Source of the DNA: Acidobacteria bacterium Mor1
GTDB taxonomy: Bacteria > Acidobacteriota > Polarisedimenticolia > Polarisedimenticolales > Polarisedimenticolaceae
Length of the DNA stretch: 64,000 nt
NCBI GenBank assembly: GCA_001664505.1
Contig: CP011806.1
Span: 1,422,538-1,486,537, forward strand
Direction of reading: 5' to 3'
How positions within the stretch are numbered: position 1 is the stretch's first letter; each line of letters starts with the position of its first letter. The notes under the pieces are model-generated. The model saw only the letters and a program-made list of their open reading frames with translations, did no database searches and had not been told where the DNA came from. This document shows positions 52,257 through 60,167 of this stretch, in pieces. Position numbers and translations under genes: made by a program.

Positions 52257-53414
52257 CTAGCCCGTGTCCTTGAGCACCGACTCCCGCAGCTTTTCCGCCT
52301 CGTGCCGCGACGCGTCCCGCCAGTGCCCCAGCTTGCGTTTGCGCTCGATCGCCTCGCGGGAATAGCGCACGCTCGAGACCAGGCGCCCATCTTCGGTAAA
52401 GAAGTGGGTGCGGCCCCGCCCGCCGAGGATCACCCGGGTCCCGCTGCGTGCGTCGACGAGCACATCGTCGGTCGACGCAGCGCGGGTATCGTCGACCGCC
52501 TTGCGGGTGGGGCGTTCCCCCGATTCATGACGTTCGTCGGCATGCCGGGTCCGGCGCCCTCTCGAACGGAGCTCCCGCTCGAGGCGCCTTACCAAGCCGC
52601 GCAAGATCGCCTCGACCCGTTCATAGGCGGCGTCGGGCACGCGATCACGGTTCTTCGATCCGCGGGGTAGCCGCACGGTCTGGAGCGCGCCCTGGGCCCA
52701 GCGCACCGGGCGCCGCCAGGGAAGTTCCCGTTGACGGTCCCACAGCGCCGCCAGGTCCTCACCCGACGGCGAACGCCCCAGGATGTTGAGCCCCAGGCGG
52801 ACGTTCCCCTTGCGGCCGTGAGACGCCGCGACCTGAAAGGTCAGGGCCAGCACCCCGCGCCCCTCCTCGAGCCGGGAAGGCACCGGGAAGAAACCGGCGG
52901 CGACCTGGGCCAAGAGCTCCTGGGAGCGGGTGCGGAAGGCCTGGATCACCTCTTCCCCCAGCTCGTCCCGCCCCTGGAGCAGGGTCAGAAATGCGGGAGG
53001 CGTCCTGTAGAGGCGATCGACCTCGGGCAGGCGGCGTTCGAGGCAGAGCTGGGCGAAGTCCACCCACACCGGCAGACCGGTCGGGGCGTAGCCGGTCAGC
53101 ACGTGACGCGAGGAGGGCGGCTGGGTGTGCTCGCACCGGGTGCCGCTGCAGCGGTGACAGAAGGCGTGGCCGGGGCGGAAGGCCGCCTCCTGCTCGATGG
53201 CGTCGTCGAGCAACTCCTCGAGGCTCGCCACCAGCCGGTCGGCGAAGGGTTCCCCCTCGTCGCCGCCCGCCTTCGGCAGGCGCAGCGACGCCACGATCTC
53301 CCCGATGCGGGGCTCGATCAGGTGCCCCCCGGGCCGTCGATCCAGCAGTTCCCGGATCAGCGACCACAGGGCCTGGTGGATCTGCTCTCCATACTCGCCG
53401 GCCCGGTCAGACAT
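52257..53414 (-). CDS. conserved-looking unknown protein with Cys cluster
   Basis: This is a 385-residue soluble protein; ATG 53414 is preceded by a CATAAT box six bases away and no ribosome site. The N-terminal 75 residues are helical. Next comes the likely metal site HAFCHRCSGTRCEHTQPP (about 87-104). Residues 110-270 are mixed, including QVAASHGRKGNVRLGLNILG. A basic region (RRLERELRSRGRRTRH) precedes a C-terminal part with ILGGRGRTHFFTEDGRLVSS and an Arg/Lys-rich helix. I do not recognise the family. The basic tail and Cys cluster suggest nucleic-acid binding, but that is inference. Confidence 0.65.
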   Translation of the reverse strand: MSDRAGEYGEQIHQALWSLIRELLDRRPGGHLIEPRIGEIVASLRLPKAGGDEGEPFADRLVASLEELLDDAIEQEAAFRPGHAFCHRCSGTRCEHTQPPSSRHVLTGYAPTGLPVWVDFAQLCLERRLPEVDRLYRTPPAFLTLLQGRDELGEEVIQAFRTRSQELLAQVAAGFFPVPSRLEEGRGVLALTFQVAASHGRKGNVRLGLNILGRSPSGEDLAALWDRQRELPWRRPVRWAQGALQTVRLPRGSKNRDRVPDAAYERVEAILRGLVRRLERELRSRGRRTRHADERHESGERPTRKAVDDTRAASTDDVLVDARSGTRVILGGRGRTHFFTEDGRLVSSVRYSREAIERKRKLGHWRDASRHEAEKLRESVLKDTG

Positions 53415-53420
53415 GGGACC

Positions 53421-53426
53421 ATTATG
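53421..53426 (-). promoter_or_regulatory. -10 box, probably leaderless start of the Cys-cluster protein
   Basis: CATAAT on the minus strand leaves six bases before ATG 53414. There is no Shine-Dalgarno sequence and no good -35. Confidence 0.45.
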
Positions 53427-53562
53427 CGTGGAAACGCAAGGACGCGCCGAGGGAGGAGAACCGGCGGTCCGGGCGGCCCCGCTGCGGCATGGACTGTTAA
53501 CATGGAAGGGTCGGTCTCCCCGGGACCGGCGCGGCACCCCTAAAGGAGTGGGCAACCGCCTG

Positions 53563-54342
53563 ATGGTGAAGCCTGGCGATCAGAACAGATCCGATGACCG
53601 GCCGCTGATGCGCCAGACCTGGGGAAAGCTCGCCTTCTTCCACTGGACGGTTCCCGCCGCCGAGGTCGACCGACTGCTGCCCGAGGGCATCGAGCTCGAT
53701 CTGTTCGGGGACCAGGCCTGGGTCAGCGTGGTGCCCTTCTCGGTCAGCGGGCTGAAGGCCTCGCTGCTCCCGCCGCTACCCGGGCTGCTGACGTTCAACG
53801 AGCTGAGCGTGCGCACCTACGTGCGCGCCCTCGGTTTTCCCGGCGTCTGGCATTTCTCCCTGGACGCCAGCAGCGCCGTTGCGGTCCAGGCGGCCCGCAT
53901 GGCGTTTCACCTGCCCTACTACAACGCCGAGATCGAACTCGGCGTCGAGGCGACCCAGGCTCACTGCCGCTGCCGGAGACGGCACCGTAACGCACCGGCG
54001 GCGACCTTCGAAGCCCGTTGGGCGGTGGGCGAGAACCTGCGCACCTCGCGACCGGGAAGTCTCGAACACTTCCTGACCGAACGGCACTCGCTGTTCACCT
54101 CCCACAAGGGGCGGCTCGAGCGCTTCCGCGTGCGCCACGACACCTGTGCGCTCCGCCGCGGCACGCTGCTCGAGTTGGAGTCGACGATGATCGAGGCGGC
54201 GGGCATTCCCTCGCCGGGTGAACCGCAACTGGTGCACTGCGTCGACGAACTGGCGGTCGAGGTCTGGCCGCTGGAATCGGCGGAGGCTCAGCGAGTGCGG
54301 GGAAAGAGCACCGGCACGTCGCCGGCGTGGCAGATCGAGTAG
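53563..54342 (+). CDS. DUF2071 (YqjF-like) family protein
   Basis: This 259-residue protein starts at ATG 53563; AAAGGAG lies about 12 bases upstream. The start of the domain, RQTWGKLAFFHWTVPAAEVD, with RLLPEGIELDLF and WVSVVPF, matches the DUF2071/YqjF family, which shares the acetoacetate decarboxylase-like beta-barrel. FNELSVRTYVRALGFPGVWH and FSLDASSAVAVQAARMAFHLP are also standard. The biochemical role of the family is unknown. It converges on uppS with a three-base gap. Confidence 0.9.
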   Translation: MVKPGDQNRSDDRPLMRQTWGKLAFFHWTVPAAEVDRLLPEGIELDLFGDQAWVSVVPFSVSGLKASLLPPLPGLLTFNELSVRTYVRALGFPGVWHFSLDASSAVAVQAARMAFHLPYYNAEIELGVEATQAHCRCRRRHRNAPAATFEARWAVGENLRTSRPGSLEHFLTERHSLFTSHKGRLERFRVRHDTCALRRGTLLELESTMIEAAGIPSPGEPQLVHCVDELAVEVWPLESAEAQRVRGKSTGTSPAWQIE

Positions 54343-54345
54343 CGG

Positions 54346-55071
54346 CTAACCGGCGCTGCTCTCGGGCACCTGGCCGAAACGGCGCTGGCGCCGTTGGAAC
54401 TCGGCCAACGCCGTTTCAAGATCCGCCGCCGTGAAGTCGGGCCACATGACCGGCGTGAAGTAGAGCTCGGCGTAGGCGCATTCCCACAACAGGAAGTCGC
54501 TGAGGCGTTGTTCGCCGCCGGTGCGGATCAGGAAGTCCACATCCCGGTAACCGTCGCCGAGACCGCCTGCCGTGGCGAGACGGCGGTCGAAGGATTCCCG
54601 GGTCGCCCCCTCGGCCTCGAGAGCCGACGCCGCGCGCAGGATCTGATCCCGGGCGGAATAGTCGATGGCAAGCCGCAGGTCGAGAGCCCGTCCGCCGGAG
54701 GTCGCGGCCTCGGCCTTTTCGATGCTGCGCACCAGGCCCGGATCCAGCCGGTCGCGGCGCCCGATCATGCGCAGCCGGACACCGTTGCGCACGCTGCGGC
54801 GGGTCTCCGAGGGGATGAACTCTCGAAGCAGCCGCATCAACGCCTGGACCTCTCCCTTGGGGCGCTGCCAGTTGTCCGAAGAAAACGCGTAGAGGGTCAG
54901 CGCGCCGATGCCCATCGAAGGCGCCGACTCGACCACCCGGCGCACGGCCCGCACGCCGGCGCGATGGCCGGCGGCCCGGCGCAGCGAGCGCCGCTGGGCC
55001 CAACGGCCGTTGCCGTCCATGATGATGGCGACGTGCAGGCCGCCGGCGGTATCACTCCCCGCGGGTGGCAT
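54346..55071 (-). CDS. uppS: undecaprenyl diphosphate synthase
   Basis: This 241-residue cis-prenyltransferase has the catalytic Asp19 in [12 protein letters not shown], then [27 protein letters not shown] and the substrate-binding [19 protein letters not shown] near the end. It makes the C55 lipid carrier for peptidoglycan and for the polysaccharide encoded upstream in this window. Its start overlaps the winged-helix regulator gene by 20 bases, so it is transcribed with that pair. The usual neighbours frr, cdsA and dxr are absent. Confidence 0.95.
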   Translation of the reverse strand: MPPAGSDTAGGLHVAIIMDGNGRWAQRRSLRRAAGHRAGVRAVRRVVESAPSMGIGALTLYAFSSDNWQRPKGEVQALMRLLREFIPSETRRSVRNGVRLRMIGRRDRLDPGLVRSIEKAEAATSGGRALDLRLAIDYSARDQILRAASALEAEGATRESFDRRLATAGGLGDGYRDVDFLIRTGGEQRLSDFLLWECAYAELYFTPVMWPDFTAADLETALAEFQRRQRRFGQVPESSAG

Positions 55072-55429
55072 GAATCAACGCCTCCATGTGATCGAGGTAG
55101 CGGCGCAGCGCCTTGCGGCCCGAGGCGGTCAGGCGGAACTCGGTTCGCGGCACCCGGCCCTCGAAGGTCTTCTTGACGACGATGTAGCCGGCGTCCTCGA
55201 GCTTGCGCGCGTGGGCGCTGAGGTTGCCGTCGGTGGCATCGAGGGTCGACTTGAGCTGGTTGAAGGTCACCGACTCGTTGACGGCAAGGGCGCTGACGAT
55301 CCCGAGGCGGATGCGCTCGTGGATCACCCGGTCGAAGTCGGGGATCGCTCCCTTGAGCGGCTCGCTCCCCTGCTCCGCAGCAGCGCGCGGACGACGGGTC
55401 GCTTCCTGGGCGGATGGGTTTCTAGCCAC
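55052..55429 (-). CDS. winged-helix transcriptional regulator
   Basis: This is a 125-residue protein; the GTG start has GAGGAGG just before it. The domain from about 32 to 115 is the winged-helix type HTH_34 (PF13601-like): [20 protein letters not shown], then [18 protein letters not shown] as the recognition region, and the wing with [16 protein letters not shown]. Such proteins bind palindromic sites as dimers and are often encoded beside a membrane protein that they control. Here the membrane protein gene lies directly upstream with an eight-base overlap, and a perfect palindrome lies before its promoter. Confidence 0.9.
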   Translation of the reverse strand: MARNPSAQEATRRPRAAAEQGSEPLKGAIPDFDRVIHERIRLGIVSALAVNESVTFNQLKSTLDATDGNLSAHARKLEDAGYIVVKKTFEGRVPRTEFRLTASGRKALRRYLDHMEALIHATRGE

Positions 55430-56048
55430 CGTGCCTCCTCGCGATGATCCAGCCGAAGATCAGGTGCAGCCCCCCGAAGCCGGTGGCGAGAAACAGGTCG
55501 CCCCAGGCCACCGGCGCAAACAGCGCCACGGCGCCTACGGTCATGAAGGTCACCCCCATGACCGGAACGACCCGCACCGAGAAGGCGCCTCCCGCCACGA
55601 CGGCCGTGCCGTAGAGCAGCAGCCAGACACCGGGCAGGCTCTTGCCCAGGCCCGCCTGGTAAAGGAACACCGTCAACAGGATGCCGACCACCAGGGCCGG
55701 AGCCAGACTCAGGGCGAACTTACGGCCGGGGCCCGTACTGAGCGGCTGACGCGCCGCCCGCGCCTTGCGCCGGATGGCGAGCCCCGAGAGCAACAGCGAC
55801 AGCAGCGCCGCCACGACCCAGACCGCGATCCAGTCACGCTTGGTCTCGGTCATGCGCGCCAGCGGCGTGGCCAGCAGCGCACAGACGCCCACCGCGATGG
55901 TCGCCCAACCGGACACCGCGGTGAAAGACGCGGCGTTTTCCATGGTCTCGCGGATGTAGCGCAGATCGGCGATGGCTCGATCGTGCAGGTGCACCACCGG
56001 TTGCCGGGTCTGCTCGACAGGTTGTTCGACAGGTTCACTCATGGACAT
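55422..56048 (-). CDS. membrane protein paired with the winged-helix regulator
   Basis: This 208-residue protein starts at ATG 56048 (an alternative ATG is at 56042). A cytoplasmic N-terminus of about 45 residues ([20 protein letters not shown]) precedes about six membrane helices arranged in pairs ([113 protein letters not shown]). I do not know a specific function. Gene order (membrane protein, then HTH_34 regulator) is a pair seen in other bacteria. It has a strong promoter with a palindrome next to the -35. Confidence 0.78.
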   Translation of the reverse strand: MSMSEPVEQPVEQTRQPVVHLHDRAIADLRYIRETMENAASFTAVSGWATIAVGVCALLATPLARMTETKRDWIAVWVVAALLSLLLSGLAIRRKARAARQPLSTGPGRKFALSLAPALVVGILLTVFLYQAGLGKSLPGVWLLLYGTAVVAGGAFSVRVVPVMGVTFMTVGAVALFAPVAWGDLFLATGFGGLHLIFGWIIARRHGG

Positions 56049-56053
56049 GGTGA

Positions 56054-56082
56054 AACGTACGGTACGCAAATACCCCCGTCAA
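56054..56082 (-). promoter_or_regulatory. sigma70-type promoter of the membrane protein/regulator/uppS operon
   Basis: On the minus strand TTGACG (56082-56077) and TACGTT (56059-56054) are exactly 17 bases apart. The -10 ends five bases before ATG 56048 and eleven before ATG 56042, with no ribosome site, so the message is leaderless or nearly so. Confidence 0.7.
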
Positions 56083-56089
56083 GAAAAAT

Positions 56090-56106
56090 ACTTTGCATTG
56101 CAAAGT
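56090..56106. promoter_or_regulatory. perfect palindromic operator candidate
   Basis: ACTTTGCA-T-TGCAAAGT is a perfect 17-base inverted repeat. It lies seven bases upstream of the -35 box of the operon that encodes the winged-helix regulator, so autoregulation is the simplest reading. Its AT content is higher than its surroundings. Confidence 0.65.
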
Positions 56107-56177
56107 CGTTTGCCGTAAGACTAGAGGGCCGATGGATGCCCGCCCGGTTGAGCGGGCCCGGCGGAGGAACCGCCCAG

Positions 56178-56384
56178 ATGAAACGGACGATCGAATCCGA
56201 GAAAACGGAACCGGTCCCGGTGCCCCAGGCCGCCCCCGTGCCCCCAACGCTCAGACGGCGGTCGCGCATCGTCGCCGGGAGGCGGGAAGACCGGCCCGAG
56301 CGGCCCGGAGCCGTGCGCGGCATGCGCGGCCTGTTCGTGATCGCAGCCCGAAGGTCCCGGCCGACCTCGGTTCAGGAGTCCTGA
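56178..56384 (+). CDS. possible small basic protein
   Basis: A 68-residue reading frame with GGAGG ten bases before its ATG, divergent from the regulator operon. The protein is Pro/Val-rich at first (KTEPVPVPQAAPVPP), then very Arg-rich, with no clear fold. Its last 13 bases overlap the end of the convergent GGDEF gene. In DNA this GC-rich such frames arise by chance, so it is listed as only possible. Between 56107 and 56177 I see nothing else. Confidence 0.25.
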   Translation: MKRTIESEKTEPVPVPQAAPVPPTLRRRSRIVAGRREDRPERPGAVRGMRGLFVIAARRSRPTSVQES

Positions 56385-58177
56385 GTCTTCAGGCCCGAGG
56401 CGTACTCGTCTCCACGCCGGCGCGGCGGAGCCGCGCTGCGCCGCAGACGGCGGCGGAGTTCCGCGGCGAGACCCCCGGCGAGCCAACGGTCCGCATCGAC
56501 GCAGCTCATCGCCGGGGCGAACCAGTCCCCCTGCATCCGTCGACAACCGTGGGAGGCCACGTGGTCGGCCAGGGCCGCGTCGTCGATTCCCCGGGCCATC
56601 GGCTCCAGCCCGAGACTCCGTCCCAGGGCCACCACCGCTCCGGTCAAATCCTCGCGCTCGGAACCGCCGGCGAGTTCGGGACCGAAGCGGATCGCCGTTG
56701 CCGGAATCCGGCACAACCTGCCCAGCTGGCTCTGGCCGCTGCCGAACCCGTCGACGATCAACGAGACGCCGAGCAGCCCGAGGGACTGCAGCAGGTCGTC
56801 GGTGGGCCGGCAGTCACCGAGCAGCGCCGACTCGGGAAAGGTCAAGGCCAGAAGACGCGGGTCGACCTGCCGCTGTTCCAGCATGCGGGACAAGCGGTCG
56901 ACGAACTCCCGGTCGCGGAGCACCCGCCCCGACAGCGGGACCGTGACGCTCAACTCTTCGTGCCCCGCCTCCCGCCATGCGAACAGGTCGCGGAGCGCAT
57001 GATCGAGCACCCGCTCACCCAGGGCCCGGGACCAACCCCGGTCTCCGGAGGCCGCCGCGTCGACCGGAGAGAGCATCTCCCCGGCCACCGCGCACTCGGG
57101 CAACGCTTCCATCGAGAGGGTCTTGCCCGCGACGGTGTCCAGGACCGGTTGGTAGCGCACCACCCGGTCGTCGGAGTCCAGGGAACGAATCCACGCCCGT
57201 TCGCTGCGGTTCTGGCGGTCGGCCCGGGCGTTCATTTCCCGGGAGAAGAACAGGTGCTTGCGATCGGCCCGTTTCTTGACGGAGTACATCGCGCGGTCCG
57301 CGTTGCGCACGAGGGTCGCGGCATCCGTTCCGTCGCCGGGATAGGTCGCGATGCCGACGCTGCCGCCGATCCGGACCGGGTTTCCCTGCACGCGGAACGG
57401 CTCTTCCAACGCTTCCTGTAGCTGCTGGGCCACCCGCGCAGCGTCGAGATCGTAGGACAGGCCCTCGACGAGGATCGTGAACTCGTCGCCACCGAGCCGG
57501 GCGACGACGTCGCTGTCCCGAACCGCCAGCGAGAGCCTGCGGGCGGCCAGGCACAACACCTCGTCCCCCGCCTCGTGGCCGTAGGTGTCGTTGACTCCCT
57601 TGAACCCGTCGAGATCCAGGAACAGGACTGCGAGACTCCGGCGCCGGCGATCCGCCGAGCTGATCGCCTGGCTGAGCAGGTCGTAGAACAGCAAACGGTT
57701 GGGCAGATGGGTCAACGGGTCGTGGGTCGCGAGATGCTGCACCTCGTCCCGGGAGCGGGCGAGATCGATCAGCATCCGGTGGCGCTCCATGGCGTGGCGA
57801 ATCGTGCGCACCAGCAGCCGCGATCCCAGTTGATCCTTGACCAGAAAGTCCTGGGCGCCGGCCTGGACCGCCTGTAGCGCGACCCGCTCGCAGTCGTAGC
57901 CGGTCATCACGACGATCGGCAACCCGGGGAGCAGTTCGCGAACCCGGTCGACGGTCTCGACACCCTGGGAATCTGGGAGAGTCAGGTCGAGCAGCACCAG
58001 ATCGAAAGCCGGATTGCCGGCTGCGAGAACCTCGGCCTCGGCCATCGACTCCACGTGCTGGAGATCGAAGCGCGCGGCGTCGGCCGCCTCGAGGGTCTCC
58101 TCGATCAGCACCGCGTCGAAGGCGCTGTCCTCGATCATCAGGACTCGGATGATCGCCGGATCACTGGGGTGGTTCAT
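56372..58177 (-). CDS. REC-GGDEF-EAL protein with degenerate EAL domain
   Basis: This is a 601-residue protein. The receiver (about 8-130) has IEDS, phospho-Asp in LVLLDLTLPDS and the Lys in FLVKDQ. The GGDEF domain (about 150-315) has an intact RLGGDEF near 226-232 and DLDGFKGVND, so cyclic di-GMP synthesis is plausible. The EAL-like domain (about 335-565) keeps MEAL but has FPES for the LEITE motif, VDGFGSG for DDFGTG, and no catalytic Lys, so it should not hydrolyse cyclic di-GMP. It may bind the nucleotide or act structurally. It has its own promoter. Confidence 0.92.
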   Translation of the reverse strand: MNHPSDPAIIRVLMIEDSAFDAVLIEETLEAADAARFDLQHVESMAEAEVLAAGNPAFDLVLLDLTLPDSQGVETVDRVRELLPGLPIVVMTGYDCERVALQAVQAGAQDFLVKDQLGSRLLVRTIRHAMERHRMLIDLARSRDEVQHLATHDPLTHLPNRLLFYDLLSQAISSADRRRRSLAVLFLDLDGFKGVNDTYGHEAGDEVLCLAARRLSLAVRDSDVVARLGGDEFTILVEGLSYDLDAARVAQQLQEALEEPFRVQGNPVRIGGSVGIATYPGDGTDAATLVRNADRAMYSVKKRADRKHLFFSREMNARADRQNRSERAWIRSLDSDDRVVRYQPVLDTVAGKTLSMEALPECAVAGEMLSPVDAAASGDRGWSRALGERVLDHALRDLFAWREAGHEELSVTVPLSGRVLRDREFVDRLSRMLEQRQVDPRLLALTFPESALLGDCRPTDDLLQSLGLLGVSLIVDGFGSGQSQLGRLCRIPATAIRFGPELAGGSEREDLTGAVVALGRSLGLEPMARGIDDAALADHVASHGCRRMQGDWFAPAMSCVDADRWLAGGLAAELRRRLRRSAAPPRRRGDEYASGLKTQDS

Positions 58178-58212
58178 GGTCGATCGGTTCCTTCTGACTC
58201 CCTGCTAAGAAA

Positions 58213-58240
58213 AACTTAAATTCCCGCAGCAGAAAATCAA
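58213..58240 (-). promoter_or_regulatory. promoter of the REC-GGDEF-EAL gene
   Basis: On the minus strand TTGATT (58240-58235) and TAAGTT (58218-58213) are 16 bases apart, in a locally AT-rich region. The leader is about 30 bases and holds AAGGAA. Confidence 0.5.
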
Positions 58241-58264
58241 ACCGATCGCGTACTTTTTGCCCGG

Positions 58265-59716
58265 CTACGCGCTTTCTTCCCTTGGATCAGGCCGCAGCCA
58301 GGTCATGGTGAGCAGGATCAGGAAGGACACGCTGAGGCTGACCGCTCCCGGAAGGGTCCCCGGAGCCATCCCCAGGGCGCCCGGAAACAGGTCGTTCCGG
58401 GCCAGAAACTCGAGGCCGAGGTTGAGCCCGGTCCCGACTGCGATGGAGGCCCCGGCAGCCGCCGCTCCGACCCGGGGCCAGGCCAGGCCGATCAACAGGA
58501 CCGGGGCCAGCCCGGCGGCGAAGGTGCTGAAGGAGAAGGTCCCCAGGGCCGCGATCAGGTCGCCGTAGGCCAGGGCGAATGCCGCAGCGACGCCGGTGAG
58601 GGCGACCGTCGCCCCCCTCGCCGCCAACACCTCATCTCGCAGCGGCCGCCCGAGGGCACGGGGCAGGTCCCGCATCAACGCCGCCGCGCCGATGTTCATG
58701 AACGAGTCGGCGGTGGACATGATCGCCGCCAGCAGCGCCGCCATCGCCACGCCGGCCAGGGCGGCAGGAGCCAGTTCGGCCAGGTAGGCAAGGGTGGCCT
58801 TATCCGCCTGGGCCACCGGCGCCAGCCGGCCCTGGGCCACCAGCGCCGGGATGGCCAGCCCGAGACCGAGCCAGACCAGGAGACAGAGCGACTGCGCGCC
58901 GCCGATGATCGCCGGCAGGAAACGCAGACGCTGTACGTCGGCGATCATGAAGAACTTGTGCACCATGTGCGGCTGACCGGCGACGCCGACACCGAACACC
59001 AGGAAGAACCCGGCCAGCGTCGCCTGCGGCAGCCGGCCGTCGGGATCGAGGAAACCGGGACCGAACGCCTCGGAACCGGCGACCGAGGAGAGCACCGCAT
59101 CGGGACCGCCCGCAGTGTGTACCGCGTGCGCGCAGAGCAGCGCCGCCCCCGCCAGCATGATCGCTCCCTGGAGCACGTCGGTGTAGAGACCGGCCAGCAT
59201 CCCGCCGAACAGGCTGTAGGCCAGGATCACCGCCGCACCCAGGGCCACCGCCAGCGGCAGCGAGGAGATCCCGAAGACCGACTGGAACAACACCCCCAAC
59301 GCCTTGAGCTGCAGCCCCAGATAGCCGACGACCCCGGCGAGAACACAACAGGCCGCCAACCCCTGCACCCGCCGGTCATCGAAGCGACGGGCCAGCACGT
59401 CGGCAACGGTGAAGACGCTGCCGTCGGCGCTCATCTCACGGAGCGGGCGGGCCAGGGTCCAGCAGAGGAAGGCCGCGGTAAAACCGACCGGAAGGGCGAT
59501 GAACAGCGACCCCGCACCGACCCGGTAGGCCAACCCGGGGCCGCCGAGAAAGACGAAGGCGCTGAAGGCCGCGGACATGGTCGACAGCCCGACCGCCCAC
59601 AGGCCGGCACGTTGCCCGGCGATGAAGTAGTCCCGCGGACCGCGGACCCGCCGGGCGGACCAGGCGCCGACGCCGGCGAGCATCACCAGGTAGACCCCGG
59701 CCAGAAACAGGGTCAT
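58265..59716 (-). CDS. sodium:solute symporter (SSS family)
   Basis: This 483-residue protein starts at ATG 59716, overlapping the upstream stop as ATGA. About 13 membrane helices are seen. The N-terminus (VRGPRDYFIAGQRAGLWAVG, STMSAAFSAFVFLGGPGLAY) is the SSS signature and sodium-site region; LYSLFGGM-like AYSLFGGMLAGLYTDVLQG and LLAAIMSTADSFMN are also standard (the last with the sodium-site Ser/Thr). The substrate is not predictable; acetate, proline or pantothenate-type carriers are all possible. It forms a pair with a small membrane protein gene. Confidence 0.92.
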   Translation of the reverse strand: MTLFLAGVYLVMLAGVGAWSARRVRGPRDYFIAGQRAGLWAVGLSTMSAAFSAFVFLGGPGLAYRVGAGSLFIALPVGFTAAFLCWTLARPLREMSADGSVFTVADVLARRFDDRRVQGLAACCVLAGVVGYLGLQLKALGVLFQSVFGISSLPLAVALGAAVILAYSLFGGMLAGLYTDVLQGAIMLAGAALLCAHAVHTAGGPDAVLSSVAGSEAFGPGFLDPDGRLPQATLAGFFLVFGVGVAGQPHMVHKFFMIADVQRLRFLPAIIGGAQSLCLLVWLGLGLAIPALVAQGRLAPVAQADKATLAYLAELAPAALAGVAMAALLAAIMSTADSFMNIGAAALMRDLPRALGRPLRDEVLAARGATVALTGVAAAFALAYGDLIAALGTFSFSTFAAGLAPVLLIGLAWPRVGAAAAGASIAVGTGLNLGLEFLARNDLFPGALGMAPGTLPGAVSLSVSFLILLTMTWLRPDPREESA

Positions 59717-60120
59717 CGCCGCTCCCCGGCGCGGCGCTTCGATTCGGCTTTCCGCGGGCGGGCCGCCACGAGTCGCTCGAAGGTCGCGGCGTAGGCCACG
59801 GCGATCAGGATCAGGGCCACCGGGCCGAGCCAGATCAGCGCCCAGCGCATCGCCGGCCAGCCGTCGAAGCGGAGCATGCCGACGAGCCCCGCTGCCAGGA
59901 CACCCCCCACCAGAAGGCCGACGACCAGGAGCACCCCGACACCGGACCCGGCGCGGCGAACCACGCCGCTGCAGCCGAGCACGATCAGCGCCGCCGGGAG
60001 CAGCGTCGCCGCGAGCAGAGACACCCCGGTTGCCGCCGGATGGGCAGAGAAGGCCGCTCCCAGTGTGCCCAGGGCGCACAGGGCGATCAGCGCGATCGAT
60101 CCTCGTTCGAGAGCCTGCAT
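59713..60120 (-). CDS. small membrane protein paired with the symporter
   Basis: This 135-residue protein starts at ATG 60120. It has four hydrophobic helices (GSIALIALCALGTLGAAF, GVSLLAATLLPAALIVLG, GVGVLLVVGLLVGGVLAAGL, ALIWLGPVALILIAVAYAA) and a basic tail. Small membrane partners of SSS carriers exist (DUF485, DUF997 and DUF4212 types, usually two helices), but this one does not match them by eye. No ribosome site is visible; a TACAAT box lies 11 bases before the ATG. Confidence 0.65.
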   Translation of the reverse strand: MQALERGSIALIALCALGTLGAAFSAHPAATGVSLLAATLLPAALIVLGCSGVVRRAGSGVGVLLVVGLLVGGVLAAGLVGMLRFDGWPAMRWALIWLGPVALILIAVAYAATFERLVAARPRKAESKRRAGERR

Positions 60121-60131
60121 CGGAGGCGCGC

Positions 60132-60137
60132 ATTGTA
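60132..60137 (-). promoter_or_regulatory. -10 box of the symporter gene pair
   Basis: TACAAT on the minus strand ends 11 bases before ATG 60120, which would give a leader of only a few bases. No clear -35 is present. Confidence 0.45.
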
Positions 60138-60167
60138 CGCGGATTGACCCGGCTCGCGGCGGATCCC

